Shown here piece by piece: positions 25,523 through 34,015 of a DNA stretch of 64,000 nucleotides. Source of the stretch: Streptomyces luomodiensis (lineage in GTDB: Bacteria; Actinomycetota; Actinomycetes; Streptomycetales; Streptomycetaceae). The translations under genes and the position numbers were made by a program. A model generated the notes under the pieces. That model saw only the letters and a program-made list of their open reading frames with translations, was not told where the DNA came from and did no database searches. The stretch is taken from assembly GCF_031679605.1 (NCBI RefSeq), contig NZ_CP117522.1:1364001-1428000 (forward strand), written 5' to 3'. Numbering within the stretch: position 1 is the first letter of the stretch; every line of letters starts with the position of its first letter.

Positions 25523-26362
25523 ATGCGACTTGCTACTTTGCGAATGGCCGAGGGAACCCGGGCGGCCAGACGCGACGGGGAGTCCTATGTACTGCTCCCC
25601 CACTCCGATGTGGGCGGCCTGCTCACCTCAGGGGAGAACTGGCTCGAGGCGGCCGCCGCGGCCGATGGTGAGCGGCTGACCGGTACCGAGGTCGAGTTCG
25701 CTCCGGTGGTACCCCACCCGAACAAAATCATCTGCCTCGGGCTGAACTACGCCACGCACATCAAGGAGATGGGGCGGGACACGCCCCGGTATCCCACGCT
25801 GTTCGCGAAGTACGACGGTTCCCTCATCGGCGCACACGACCCCATCACCCTGCCGAAGGTCAGCGGCACGGTCGACTGGGAGGCGGAGCTGGCGTTCGTG
25901 ATCGGCCGGGCCGCCCGCCACGTGCCCAGGAGCGACGCTCTGGGCTTCGTCGCCGGCTACAGCGTCGCCAACGACGTGACGGTGCGCGAATACCAGCGAC
26001 GCACCCGCGAGTTCCTGGCCGGCAAGACATTCGAGGGGACCACCCCGATCGGTCCCGAGCTGGTGACCGCCGACGAGTTCGGCGGCAAGGAGCCGGACCT
26101 GGAGATCCGCTGCGAGGTGGACGGCGAGGTGATGCAGCACTCCCGCACGTCCGACCTGCTGTTCGGCATCGCTGACATCGTCGCGTACGTCAGCGGCATC
26201 ATCACGTTGCTGCCGGGCGATGTCATCTGCACCGGCACACCGGGTGGGGTCGGCGACGGCCGTGACCCCAAGGTCTACCTCAAGGAAGGCCAGACCCTGC
26301 GCACCGTCGTCGAGGGCCTGGGCGAGACGGTGAACGTGTGCGTCAGGGAGGCCCGGGTCTGA
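25523..26362 (+). CDS. Fumarylacetoacetate hydrolase family protein
   Basis: The 279-residue protein has the FAH core: IICLGLNYATHIKEMG, the metal-binding DWEAELAFVIGRAAR, VANDVTVREYQRR and TGTPGGVG. Family members hydrolyse C-C bonds of acylpyruvates or act as decarboxylases or isomerases in meta-cleavage pathways. The AGAGG region precedes the ATG. The divergent VOC dioxygenase gene suggests that it processes a ring-cleavage product. Confidence 0.88.
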   Translation: MRLATLRMAEGTRAARRDGESYVLLPHSDVGGLLTSGENWLEAAAAADGERLTGTEVEFAPVVPHPNKIICLGLNYATHIKEMGRDTPRYPTLFAKYDGSLIGAHDPITLPKVSGTVDWEAELAFVIGRAARHVPRSDALGFVAGYSVANDVTVREYQRRTREFLAGKTFEGTTPIGPELVTADEFGGKEPDLEIRCEVDGEVMQHSRTSDLLFGIADIVAYVSGIITLLPGDVICTGTPGGVGDGRDPKVYLKEGQTLRTVVEGLGETVNVCVREARV

Positions 26363-26372
26363 TGGCGCGTGC

Positions 26373-26505
26373 GGCCTGAGCCACAGGCCCCAGCACCGTC
26401 AGGGCCACGGCTCCGACGGTGCCCGCCCCCTGGTGGCCGAGGACGGCGGCCAAGGGGGTGGGCAGCCGGCCCGGCGCGTGGCCAGGACCGGCGCCGGCCA
26501 CGCGC
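26373..26505. terminator. Three hairpins in a convergent gap
   Basis: GGCCT/AGGCC (26373-26389), GCACCGTC/GACGGTGC (26393-26400 and 26415-26422) and GCGCGTGGCC/GGCCACGCGC (26474-26483 and 26496-26505) are perfect stems. They lie between the FAH gene and the end of the seven-gene operon, and likely end both transcripts. Confidence 0.65.
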
Positions 26506-26510
26506 GGTTC

Positions 26511-27602
26511 TCAGGTGCCGGGCTTGAGCAGGATGCGCCCGACGACGTCCGTGCCGTTCTCCATGAGGTCGTGTGCCTGGGCGGCCCTGGACAGCGGGAA
26601 GCGCGCCGCGATCGGCGAGCGCAGCCGGCCGTCGGCGAGGAGGGACATCACGCGCAGGGCGTCGTCGTGCCGTGCCCCGCGCACGCCGACGATGTCGGCT
26701 TCCAGACGGGTGAGATCGAAGACGGTGAACGGCATCGGACCGGGCGGATTCTGCTCGCCGGCGGCCGGGCAGAGGCGACCTCCGAGCCGGAGCACCTCCA
26801 GAGCCAGGCGCAGCAGGTCGCGGTGGCTGGAGTAATCAACGGCGTGGTCGACGCCCGCGCCGCGGGTGAGGTCGCGTATGGCGTGGCGGGCCGCGTCGAG
26901 GTCCTCGGTGACGACGATCTCCGCCCCGGTGGCAGCGCGCAGGGCTTCGGCGCGTGCGGCGTACCGGGTGGTGGCGATGGAGCGCAGGCCGAAGATCTGG
27001 GCGAGCTGGAGGGTGGCCAGGCCCATCGGGCCGGCCGCTCCGGTGACGAGCAGGGTGTCCCCCGGGGTGACCCGCAGCCGGTCGCGCAGTACGCGGTGGC
27101 TGGTGCCGTACGGCCACAGGGTGACCGCGGCCTGCTCGAGGTCGACGTGGGCGGGTACCGGCAGGAAGAGCCGTTCGTCGCGGACCAGGTAGTCGGCGTA
27201 GGCGCCGGGGGCTTGATGGCCGGGGACGGCGATGCCGGTGGACAGGTTGCCCAGGCCCCGATGGGTCTCGGGGGCGTGCGGGTTCTCGGGGTGGACGACG
27301 GCCACTACCCGGTCTCCGGGCTGCAGCAGTCGGGTATCGGGCCCGGTCGCGATGACGGTTCCGGCGGCCTCACGCCCCAGCTGCTGGGGCATGGGGAAGG
27401 GATGGCGACCGGGGAGATCCGTGCCGGGTTGCAGTCCGCGGCGGTATTTCAGGTCCCAGCCGGAGACAGCGGCGGTGTCGACGGCGACGAGCACGTCCGT
27501 GGGGCCGAGGGCCGGCAGGGGCTTTCGCTCGTGGACAAGCCGGTCCGGGCCGCCGTGCTCGTAGACCCACACGGCGGCGGTGGTCGTGGGCAGCGTGGTC
27601 AC
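26511..27602 (-). CDS. MDR-family quinone oxidoreductase-like protein
   Basis: The 363-residue medium-chain dehydrogenase has a GroES-like N-terminal domain (LGREAAGTVIATG) and a nucleotide-binding motif VTGAAGPMGLATLQLA. It lacks the four-Cys zinc loop, so it belongs to the zinc-free quinone or enone reductase branch using NADPH. GTG 27602 overlaps the preceding hydroxylase stop (GTGA) and has AAGGAG five bases upstream, so it is the coupled last gene of the operon. The substrate is unknown; reduction of an enone intermediate is possible. Confidence 0.85.
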   Translation of the reverse strand: MTTLPTTTAAVWVYEHGGPDRLVHERKPLPALGPTDVLVAVDTAAVSGWDLKYRRGLQPGTDLPGRHPFPMPQQLGREAAGTVIATGPDTRLLQPGDRVVAVVHPENPHAPETHRGLGNLSTGIAVPGHQAPGAYADYLVRDERLFLPVPAHVDLEQAAVTLWPYGTSHRVLRDRLRVTPGDTLLVTGAAGPMGLATLQLAQIFGLRSIATTRYAARAEALRAATGAEIVVTEDLDAARHAIRDLTRGAGVDHAVDYSSHRDLLRLALEVLRLGGRLCPAAGEQNPPGPMPFTVFDLTRLEADIVGVRGARHDDALRVMSLLADGRLRSPIAARFPLSRAAQAHDLMENGTDVVGRILLKPGT

Positions 27603-29185
27603 CGGGTCTCCTTGCGCAGGACCGCCGCGACGGCGGGGATGTCGTCGGGGCCCATGACGGCTGCGATGTACCGGTCGGGTTTGACCAGGACGAACCGATG
27701 ACGGGCAGGGGCGAGGGCCCGTTCGAGGCGGCCGTCGGCGTCCGCGACGGCCTCCCGGGGGCCGGCAGCCGGCGGCAGCCGGTCGCCCAGAAGGATGTCG
27801 ATCCGTTTGATGTCCAGGACGTCGTCCGGCCAGTTCGGGCTGTCGAAGTGCTGCCAGGCGGCGTCGGGGACGTCGACGCCCAGCAGGGCGAACGACTGGC
27901 CGAGGACCTCGTCGAGGAGCCGCGGTCGCAGACTCGGTGGTACCAACACCCGCGGCTGGGGCAGTTGGGTGCCCGTCAGGCGGTGGGCGCCAATGACCAG
28001 GCCGGACTCGTGCCGGGCGCGGGGCCGGAACCGCATCTCGGTGAGGTAGCGCCGTCCGGGCGGGGTGCGCAGGAGCGTACGGGCGGCCACGTCGCGCAGC
28101 AGCGCGCGGCGCCGGTCGGTGGTCATGACGATGTCGCCGAGTCGTTGGGAGTGACGGACCATCGCGGTGGCGTGCTCGCGCCGCTCCGCCTCGTAGGTGT
28201 CGAGCAGGCTCTCCCGCGCGCGCCCGTGCCACACGAGGTCGATCTTCCAAGCCAGGTTCGCGGCGTCGCGTATGCCGGAGTTGAGCCCCTGGCCGGCGAA
28301 GGGCGGCATCATGTGGGCGGCGTCGCCCAGGAGCAGGACGTGCCCGTCCCGCCAGCGGTCGGCGACGACGGCGTTGAAGGTGTAGGTGGTGCAGCGCTCT
28401 ACTTGGTCCTCGGCGAGGGGCCGGTAGGGCGCGACGAGCCGTCGGAGGGTTTCGAAGTCGGGGCGGACGCCCTTTTCGCCTTCGCCGGAGTGGAGGAGGA
28501 ACTCGTAACGGCAGCGGCCGCCGCGGCCGGGGACGATGACGGTGGGCCGGTCGGGAGTGCCGTGGTGCATGCCGTAGCGCTCGTCATGATGGTCGCCGGT
28601 GGTGTCGGCGACCATCCAGACCTGTTGGTGGCTGGTGCCGGTCATGCCGATGCCGCGCAGATCCCGCACGGCGGAGCGGCCGCCATCGCACGCCAGGACC
28701 CAGCTGGCCCGGATGCTCTGGGTGCGGGTGGTGCCCGGCGTACGGACGGTGGCGGTGGCGCCGGCCGCGCCGGGGTCCTCGTCCACGGTGAGCAGTTCGG
28801 TGGAAAAGCGGATGTCCGCCTCGGGACGGGATGTCACCTCGTCCAGCAGGAGCTTTTCCAGTTCGGGCTGGACGAACTGGTTCTTGAAGGGGAAGCCGAG
28901 CCGGTAGGGGTGCGGGCCGCGGGCGTGGAACAGGGGGCGGCCCTTGCGGTCGTAGTAGCGGGTACCGGTGCCGGGAACAACGATCTCCAGGACCTTGTCC
29001 GCCAGTCCCGCTGCCTGCAGGGTGCGCAGGGATTCGTCGTCCAGGCTGATGGCCTTGGCCTCGTCGCTGGTGGAAGGGTTGCGTTCCACCAGGATGAGCG
29101 GCACGCCGCGGGCGGCCAGGAGGTTGGCGACGGTGAGGCCGACGGGGCCTCCGCCGACGACGAGTACGGGGTGTCGCGGGTTCAC
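27599..29185 (-). CDS. FAD-dependent aromatic hydroxylase
   Basis: The 528-residue class A flavoprotein monooxygenase has PVLVVGGGPVGLTVANLL for FAD, the DG motif ACDGGRSAVRDL and the second FAD motif LLGDAAHMMPPFAGQGLNSG. It resembles the MhpA/resorcinol hydroxylase group, followed by a thioredoxin-like C-terminal domain. It should hydroxylate a phenolic substrate using NAD(P)H and O2. GTG 29185 overlaps the preceding stop as GTGA; an ATG at 29206 with GGA upstream is an alternative. It is flanked on both sides by MDR enzymes in coupled reading frames. Confidence 0.87.
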   Translation of the reverse strand: MNPRHPVLVVGGGPVGLTVANLLAARGVPLILVERNPSTSDEAKAISLDDESLRTLQAAGLADKVLEIVVPGTGTRYYDRKGRPLFHARGPHPYRLGFPFKNQFVQPELEKLLLDEVTSRPEADIRFSTELLTVDEDPGAAGATATVRTPGTTRTQSIRASWVLACDGGRSAVRDLRGIGMTGTSHQQVWMVADTTGDHHDERYGMHHGTPDRPTVIVPGRGGRCRYEFLLHSGEGEKGVRPDFETLRRLVAPYRPLAEDQVERCTTYTFNAVVADRWRDGHVLLLGDAAHMMPPFAGQGLNSGIRDAANLAWKIDLVWHGRARESLLDTYEAERREHATAMVRHSQRLGDIVMTTDRRRALLRDVAARTLLRTPPGRRYLTEMRFRPRARHESGLVIGAHRLTGTQLPQPRVLVPPSLRPRLLDEVLGQSFALLGVDVPDAAWQHFDSPNWPDDVLDIKRIDILLGDRLPPAAGPREAVADADGRLERALAPARHRFVLVKPDRYIAAVMGPDDIPAVAAVLRKETR

Positions 29186-30285
29186 GGGTTGACCACCACC
29201 ATCCATAGGGGTTCCGTCCTGCTCCGCAGGGCGGCGACGGCCTCGGCCGCTTCGGTGAGCGGGTATCGGTGGGTGATGAGTTCGTCGGCCCGCAGCGTGT
29301 TCCGGGCGAGGAGGGCGAGGACCTGCTGGGCGTCCGTGCGCGTGCAGGCGCGGGTCCCGATGACACGCCAGCAATTGACCATGATGGCGGCCGTGGGCAG
29401 CGTCAGCGGGCTGGGGTTGGCGCCCATGTGGACGAGGGCGCCGCCGGTGGTGAGCGCGGCGAGTGCCTGGGAGGTGGCCGGGCCTTCCGGGACGAAGTCG
29501 AGAACCGCGTCGGCTCCCCGCGGGGCGAGGCGGCGCAGGGCACGGGTGAGTCCACCGTCCTCGGCCCAGGTGGCGGGCAGTTCCTCGAGCGCCACCAGGT
29601 CGGTGGCCACGCCCCCGGCGAGCCTGCCGACGGCTCGCAGCCGTTCGGCGCTGCGCCCGACGAGGATGAGATGGGCGACACCGAAGTGGCGGGCGAGTTT
29701 GATGGTGGCCGTGCCCATCGTGCCGGTGGCGGCGGTCACCACGAGGGTGGATCCCAGTGGCAGATCGGCGAGTTTGAGGGCTCGCACGGCATTGGCCAGG
29801 TCGTGGACCTTGGCGCCCACGTCGAAGGACACGTTGTCGGGCAGGGGGTCCACCAGCCAGTGCGGTACCCGGATGTACTCGGCGAGGCCGCCGTCGTGGT
29901 AGCGCTCGTAGAGCGGCAAGGGGCCGTCGCTGAAGGCGGCGTGTCCGATGAGTGCCTGCTGCGGGCACATCATGTCCCGGTCGGATCGGCAATACGCGCA
30001 TGCGCGGCAGTTGAGGTTGGGATGCACGCGCACACGCGTGCCGACGGCGAGGGTGTCGGCCTCGTTGCCGGTGGCGACAATGGTGCCGGCCGCCTCATGG
30101 CCGAGGGTGGTGGGGAGGTTCTTGAAGGCTCCCTGGGCAAGCAGGGTCATCATGCCGGGAGCGAGTCCGGCGGATGCCACCTTGACCAGGACGTCCTGCG
30201 GTCCGGGCTCAGGTATGTCGATCTTGTGCAGGTGCAGAGCGTCAGAGCCCTGTTGGGCGCGGACTGCGAGCATGGTGGTCGTCAT
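29182..30285 (-). CDS. Zinc-type alcohol dehydrogenase (MDR)
   Basis: The 367-residue protein has a GroES-like domain with LGHEAAGTIVATG, the four-Cys structural zinc loop (NCRACAYCRSDRDMMC) and the nucleotide motif VVTAATGTMGTATIKLA. The usual first catalytic zinc ligand (CGTD-type) is replaced by APGMM, so catalytic zinc binding is uncertain. ATG 30285 has AGGAG nine bases upstream. The stop overlaps the hydroxylase start. It presumably oxidises or reduces a side chain in the same pathway. Confidence 0.85.
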   Translation of the reverse strand: MTTTMLAVRAQQGSDALHLHKIDIPEPGPQDVLVKVASAGLAPGMMTLLAQGAFKNLPTTLGHEAAGTIVATGNEADTLAVGTRVRVHPNLNCRACAYCRSDRDMMCPQQALIGHAAFSDGPLPLYERYHDGGLAEYIRVPHWLVDPLPDNVSFDVGAKVHDLANAVRALKLADLPLGSTLVVTAATGTMGTATIKLARHFGVAHLILVGRSAERLRAVGRLAGGVATDLVALEELPATWAEDGGLTRALRRLAPRGADAVLDFVPEGPATSQALAALTTGGALVHMGANPSPLTLPTAAIMVNCWRVIGTRACTRTDAQQVLALLARNTLRADELITHRYPLTEAAEAVAALRSRTEPLWMVVVNP

Positions 30286-30304
30286 GGGATGCGGCTCCTG
30301 TGTG

Positions 30305-31288
30305 TCAGGGCTGGAGGGCGGCCAGGCGTTCGGGGGTGTACGGCTCCGCGGTCCTGGTCGTCTCGGCGATCTGCGGGAGGTCTCGGTCGGAGAAGACAGT
30401 GAGGTACTCATTCGGCTCACGGCATACGCTGGTGCAGGCGATGCCGAGCGGGATGCGGACGAAGTCTCCCGGCCCCAGTTCGACGATTCCGCGCTGGCTG
30501 ACGAGGGTTCGGTGCCCGCTGATCTGGTACTGGACCTCGTCCGCGTCGAGAGTGCGGCGGTAGGTGCGCTCCGCGGCGGGTGCATGGCGCACCATGCCCA
30601 GGCGAAAGCCCGGGGAGCGGTACATCCAGCAAACGCCGGGGGCTCCCGTGCCGGTCAGGACCCGGAGGCGTTCCTCCTCGGCGTGCGCCTGTGCCAGCAA
30701 CCGCGACTCGTCGACGGGCGCCACGACGATGTCGTGTCCGGGGGTCCCCAGGCACTGGGTGACCGCCTCGTTGACCGGGCCCGGTTCCCAGCCGGGGAAC
30801 GGCGGAGAGACGATATCGGATTGCCTGGCGGGGGAGCGTTCCTCCGTCACCGGCGCGGGTGCGTAGAAGAGCAGGTGACTCTCGCGTCGTCCGTAGTTGT
30901 CATGAGCGACACCACGAGGGATCCGGGAGAACTCGCCGGGCCGGTGTTCGACGACGCCCAGCTCCGTCATCAGGGTGCGCTCGCCGTCGATCTGGTAGGA
31001 GATTTCGTCGACGTCGCAGTTGCGGTGGTAGAAGGGCTGACGGTTGTCCATCGTCTGCCACTCGACGCGCAGTTGTGCGCTTTCGTAGACCCCGCGCGGT
31101 GGCGCGAACGGTACGGCTTTGTACTGCTGCGATATGTGCACCACGCTCAGCGGCTCGTGGTCCCGCCACAGCGTGACCGGGACGGGATTGCTGTGTGGCG
31201 GCGACAGCAGGAGGTGCTCGTCGCGTTCGATGAGTCGGGATGGCGCGGGGGAACAGGCGAGGGAGACGACTTCGTTGACGATGCCCAT
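30305..31288 (-). CDS. Bicupin protein, ring-cleavage dioxygenase-like
   Basis: The 327-residue protein has two cupin repeats. The first has the metal-binding pattern FYHRNCDVDEISYQ and PGEFSRIPRGVAHDN, resembling homogentisate/gentisate dioxygenases. The second (DADEVQYQISG, GDFVRIPLGIACTS) has lost the His at the position of VAH and is probably structural. AAGGAA precedes ATG 31288. A non-heme iron dioxygenase role is plausible but unproven. Only about 20 bp separate it from the next gene of the operon. Confidence 0.75.
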   Translation of the reverse strand: MGIVNEVVSLACSPAPSRLIERDEHLLLSPPHSNPVPVTLWRDHEPLSVVHISQQYKAVPFAPPRGVYESAQLRVEWQTMDNRQPFYHRNCDVDEISYQIDGERTLMTELGVVEHRPGEFSRIPRGVAHDNYGRRESHLLFYAPAPVTEERSPARQSDIVSPPFPGWEPGPVNEAVTQCLGTPGHDIVVAPVDESRLLAQAHAEEERLRVLTGTGAPGVCWMYRSPGFRLGMVRHAPAAERTYRRTLDADEVQYQISGHRTLVSQRGIVELGPGDFVRIPLGIACTSVCREPNEYLTVFSDRDLPQIAETTRTAEPYTPERLAALQP

Positions 31289-31318
31289 GAAACTTCCTTG
31301 GTCCGTCGGGTGGATGCG

Positions 31319-32065
31319 TCAGGCGCTGCGGGAGATGTGCTTGTCCAGAAAGCGGTGAGTGCGCTCCCAGGCGGTCTCCGCGCTGTCCTGGACGTACATG
31401 TGCGGGCGGGCGTCGCAGGCGAAGGCGTGTCCGGCACCCGCGTACACGTGGCTTTCGAAGGTGACTCCGGCGGAGGTCAGGGCCTTGTCAATGGCCGCGA
31501 CCTGTTCGCTGGGGATGGTGGGGTCGTCCGAGCCGACGTGCAGCAGCATGGGGGCGTCGATGCTCACGGCGCGGTCCACGACCGCATGCGGGCCGGCCGC
31601 GATGCCGGGACCGTAGAAGACCACCACGGCTCCCAGGCCGCTGATGCGGGTGGCGGCGGTGAAGGCGGCCCGGCCGCCGAAACAGAAGCCGTTGATCGCG
31701 GTGCGGAACGCGGGGACGTGTTCGCGCTGCTGGAGGTGGTCAAGCACTGCCTCGACGTCTGTGGTGATCGCATCCGGACCGATGGCACCGATCAGGGGCA
31801 TCGCTTCGGCGTGCTGCTCGTACCCCAGAGTGCCCACTCCGGTGCGGTGGAAGAGGTCGGGAGCCAGAGCGAGGAAGCCGCGAGCGGCATAGCGACGTGC
31901 GATGTCCTGGATGTGGTCGTTGACGCCGAATGCCTCCTGCAAGACGATCACAGCCCGGTCGGCGGGCCGGTCGGGGCGGGCGAGGTAGACCCGCATCGGA
32001 CCGTCAGCTGTGGGGACGGTCGTCCAGTCGGTCGTCGCGGCGGCAGTGGTGCGATGGTCGTTCAC
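31319..32065 (-). CDS. Dienelactone hydrolase family protein
   Basis: The 248-residue alpha/beta hydrolase carries the DLH catalytic Cys in NGFCFGGR, Asp in HVGSDDPTIP and His in AGAGHAFAC. DLHs open lactones formed after ortho cleavage of (halo)catechols; other members are general esterases. GTG 32065 has GAAGGG nine bases upstream. It sits between the bicupin and aldolase genes. The active site is complete. Confidence 0.88.
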   Translation of the reverse strand: MNDHRTTAAATTDWTTVPTADGPMRVYLARPDRPADRAVIVLQEAFGVNDHIQDIARRYAARGFLALAPDLFHRTGVGTLGYEQHAEAMPLIGAIGPDAITTDVEAVLDHLQQREHVPAFRTAINGFCFGGRAAFTAATRISGLGAVVVFYGPGIAAGPHAVVDRAVSIDAPMLLHVGSDDPTIPSEQVAAIDKALTSAGVTFESHVYAGAGHAFACDARPHMYVQDSAETAWERTHRFLDKHISRSA

Positions 32066-32118
32066 GGCGGAGAGCCCTTCAGCTGTTACGGGGTGGTCTT
32101 GGGCGTGCGCACGCTGCC

Positions 32119-32835
32119 TCAGCAACCTGGGAGCGCATGGGCGGATCGGCGCACGAGGTAGCGGTAGCCGGCCTCCAGCTGGCTGTCCGGCCAGCATTCG
32201 GCGCGTTTGTCCATGGCTTCGGTGCGGCTGGACTGAACGCGGATCTCACCGGCCGCCATGGCCTTGAGCTGGACCGCACAGGCGCGTTCGAGAAGCACGG
32301 CGTGCATCACGGCGGCCGGTACGGACTTTCCGGCAGCGACCAGGCCGTGTCCGGGCATGAGTGCGGCCGGCGCGTTGCCCAGTTCCGCGGCGAGCGCCTT
32401 GCCCAGTGCGGGTGTGCTCACCAGTCCGCCTGTGCTCCGGAAGCGGGGCACATCCTCCCCGGCGAAGAGCGCGCCTTCATGGGAGATGGGCCGAAGTCGG
32501 CGTCCGAGGGACGCGAAGGCGATCGCCGATACCGCGTGGGTGTGCACGGTGCAGATCAGATCCGGGGTGGCTTTCAGCAGTTCGAGGTGGATGTGGCACT
32601 CCTTGTGCGGAGCGCCGGTTCCCTGGAGGACCTCGGCTTCATAGGAGACGAGTTGAAGCCGCTGCTCATAGGCCTCTTCCAGCTCTTCCCATCCCCAGCC
32701 GGGTGCCTTGATCCAGATGCCGCGGCCCTCGGGGTCGCGTACGGCGACGTGGCCCCAGACCATGTCACCCTGCCCCGCGGCACTGAGCGCGTGGGAAGCC
32801 TCGATGACGAGGCGGCGGGCCTCGCCGGCGTTCAC
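32119..32835 (-). CDS. Class II aldolase/adducin family protein
   Basis: The 238-residue protein has the zinc-binding HTHAVSAIAFASLG block, an upstream HIHLELL and PGHGLVAAG, the family pattern for zinc-dependent aldolases and decarboxylases. It probably cleaves or decarboxylates a late intermediate. GTG 32835 overlaps the preceding stop (GTGA) and has no clear ribosome binding site, so it depends on coupling with the TAXI gene. The length is normal. Confidence 0.85.
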   Translation of the reverse strand: MNAGEARRLVIEASHALSAAGQGDMVWGHVAVRDPEGRGIWIKAPGWGWEELEEAYEQRLQLVSYEAEVLQGTGAPHKECHIHLELLKATPDLICTVHTHAVSAIAFASLGRRLRPISHEGALFAGEDVPRFRSTGGLVSTPALGKALAAELGNAPAALMPGHGLVAAGKSVPAAVMHAVLLERACAVQLKAMAAGEIRVQSSRTEAMDKRAECWPDSQLEAGYRYLVRRSAHALPGC

Positions 32836-33815
32836 GAGGTACGCAGGGCGTTGTAGTAGCGGGCTGCCCCGGGATGAAGGGGGACGGGCGTCTCGCCCAT
32901 CGTCACCGGGTCGAGCGGGTAGGTGATCGGGCTGCGCTCCGGGGCCAGGTGGCGGTACTGCCCTTCGATGACATGGCGTGTCTCACCCAGCACCCAGGCA
33001 ATCGCGTAGGCCAGATCATCGGCGAGATCGGCGCGGGTCAGGACGAGGAAGTCGGAGAAGTCAAGGGTCCGGAAAGCCCCGCACCCCGGGAAGTAGCCGT
33101 CGTCGACGACAGCGGCCGGCCATGCGAAGTCTTCGTACAGGGCGTCGAGAACGTCCTGCTCGACCTCCAGGAAGTTCATGAAGCGTCCGAGCTCCTGCCA
33201 TGGCGGCAGCATGACCGCTTCGTGGACGATGGCATTGGCTCGGCCTTCCCTCACGTGATCGAGGGACTCGAAAGGCCGCTCGTCCTCGAGCAGTTCGCCG
33301 CCCCAGCCGGTGATGTCGACTCCCGATCGCGTCAGGACCTCATGCGCGGCGAGTCCCACGTGGTTGACACCGTCATGAACGGAGGTGGCGAGACGCAGAG
33401 CGGGCTTGCTCTCCCGCAGCTCGGCAAAGGTGTGGATGCCGAGATCCTTGTGGACCGCAACCACCAGGCGGTCACGTTGGGGCACCACTCCCAGAGCGCG
33501 AAGATCAGGAAAGGGCTCGTCCGCGTACCCGCCACGGCCTTCGAGCGCCGCGACAGCGAAGGCCGTCGGGGTGGTCATCGCGACGTGGACTTCGCCGCGG
33601 CCGACAGCGCGCACGGCGTCGCTGAAGCCCCTGCTGTTCCAGGTCGCGATACGGGTGTGGGGACCGCACCGGTCGGTCAGCTCCTGAGCGATCCAACCGC
33701 ACACTCGGTGAAGGTTGGCACCGCCCCAGTCACCTCGAAGGTGCAACGTCACAGAGCGATCGATCTTCGGCTCGACGGGCCTGCCGGGCTGGATACGGCA
33801 CTTTGCGGGCTCCAC
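32832..33815 (-). CDS. TAXI-type solute-binding protein without signal peptide
   Basis: The 327-residue product has the TAXI/TRAP solute-receptor pattern, including SVTLHLRGDWGGANLHRVCG, AVGRGEVHVAMTTPTAFAVA and the C-terminal PLHPGAARYYNALR. The N-terminus (MEPAKCRIQPGRPVEP) has no hydrophobic signal and no lipobox, and no TRAP membrane subunits are nearby. It is therefore probably cytosolic: an orphan binding protein or an enzyme on the periplasmic-binding-protein fold, as known for 4,5-dihydroxyphthalate decarboxylase. GTG 33815 has AGGAG five bases upstream. It is the first gene of the seven-gene operon. Confidence 0.7.
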   Translation of the reverse strand: MEPAKCRIQPGRPVEPKIDRSVTLHLRGDWGGANLHRVCGWIAQELTDRCGPHTRIATWNSRGFSDAVRAVGRGEVHVAMTTPTAFAVAALEGRGGYADEPFPDLRALGVVPQRDRLVVAVHKDLGIHTFAELRESKPALRLATSVHDGVNHVGLAAHEVLTRSGVDITGWGGELLEDERPFESLDHVREGRANAIVHEAVMLPPWQELGRFMNFLEVEQDVLDALYEDFAWPAAVVDDGYFPGCGAFRTLDFSDFLVLTRADLADDLAYAIAWVLGETRHVIEGQYRHLAPERSPITYPLDPVTMGETPVPLHPGAARYYNALRTS

Positions 33816-33821
33816 AGTGGC

Positions 33822-33852
33822 TCCTGTCCTAAAATAGAGGACGCATGTCCTG
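33822..33852 (-). promoter_or_regulatory. Operon promoter with GTCCT/AGGAC boxes
   Basis: GTCCT (33826-33830) and AGGAC (33838-33842) are inverted around AAAATAG, which on the minus strand holds a TATTTT -10 candidate just upstream of the TAXI gene. A second overlapping pair, AGGAC (33838) and GTCCT (33847-33851), extends the box. Confidence 0.5.
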
Positions 33853-33909
33853 CTCTTCGACAGAGCATAGAAGGTACGACGGCGAGACGCGAGAGGAGAG
33901 CGAAACTAA

Positions 33910-34015
33910 GTCTAGAGCTATACCTTTAGACCTAGAGTCAATTGAGCCACCGAGGGCAAGCCCGGCCGAACGCGGTTGCACCGGGACGCGTCACGCCACC
34001 TCTAGCAGTAGAGGT
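33910..34015. promoter_or_regulatory. MarR operator candidates
   Basis: ACCTCTA (33998-34004) and TAGAGGT (34009-34015) are perfect 7-bp inverted repeats with a 4-nt spacer, ending one base before the MarR ATG. Farther left, GTCTA (33910) and TAGAC (33927) are inverted and CTAGAG recurs, in an AT-rich tract unlike its surroundings. Confidence 0.5.

Noticed and set aside
27698..32161. Long plus-strand frames at 27698-29902 and 29948-32161
   Set aside because: They are antisense to clear enzyme genes with intact active-site motifs and show no recognisable domain.
26511..33815. Antibiotic biosynthetic gene cluster
   Set aside because: No polyketide, peptide synthetase or other scaffold-building enzyme is present; ring-cleavage and hydrolase families fit catabolism better.
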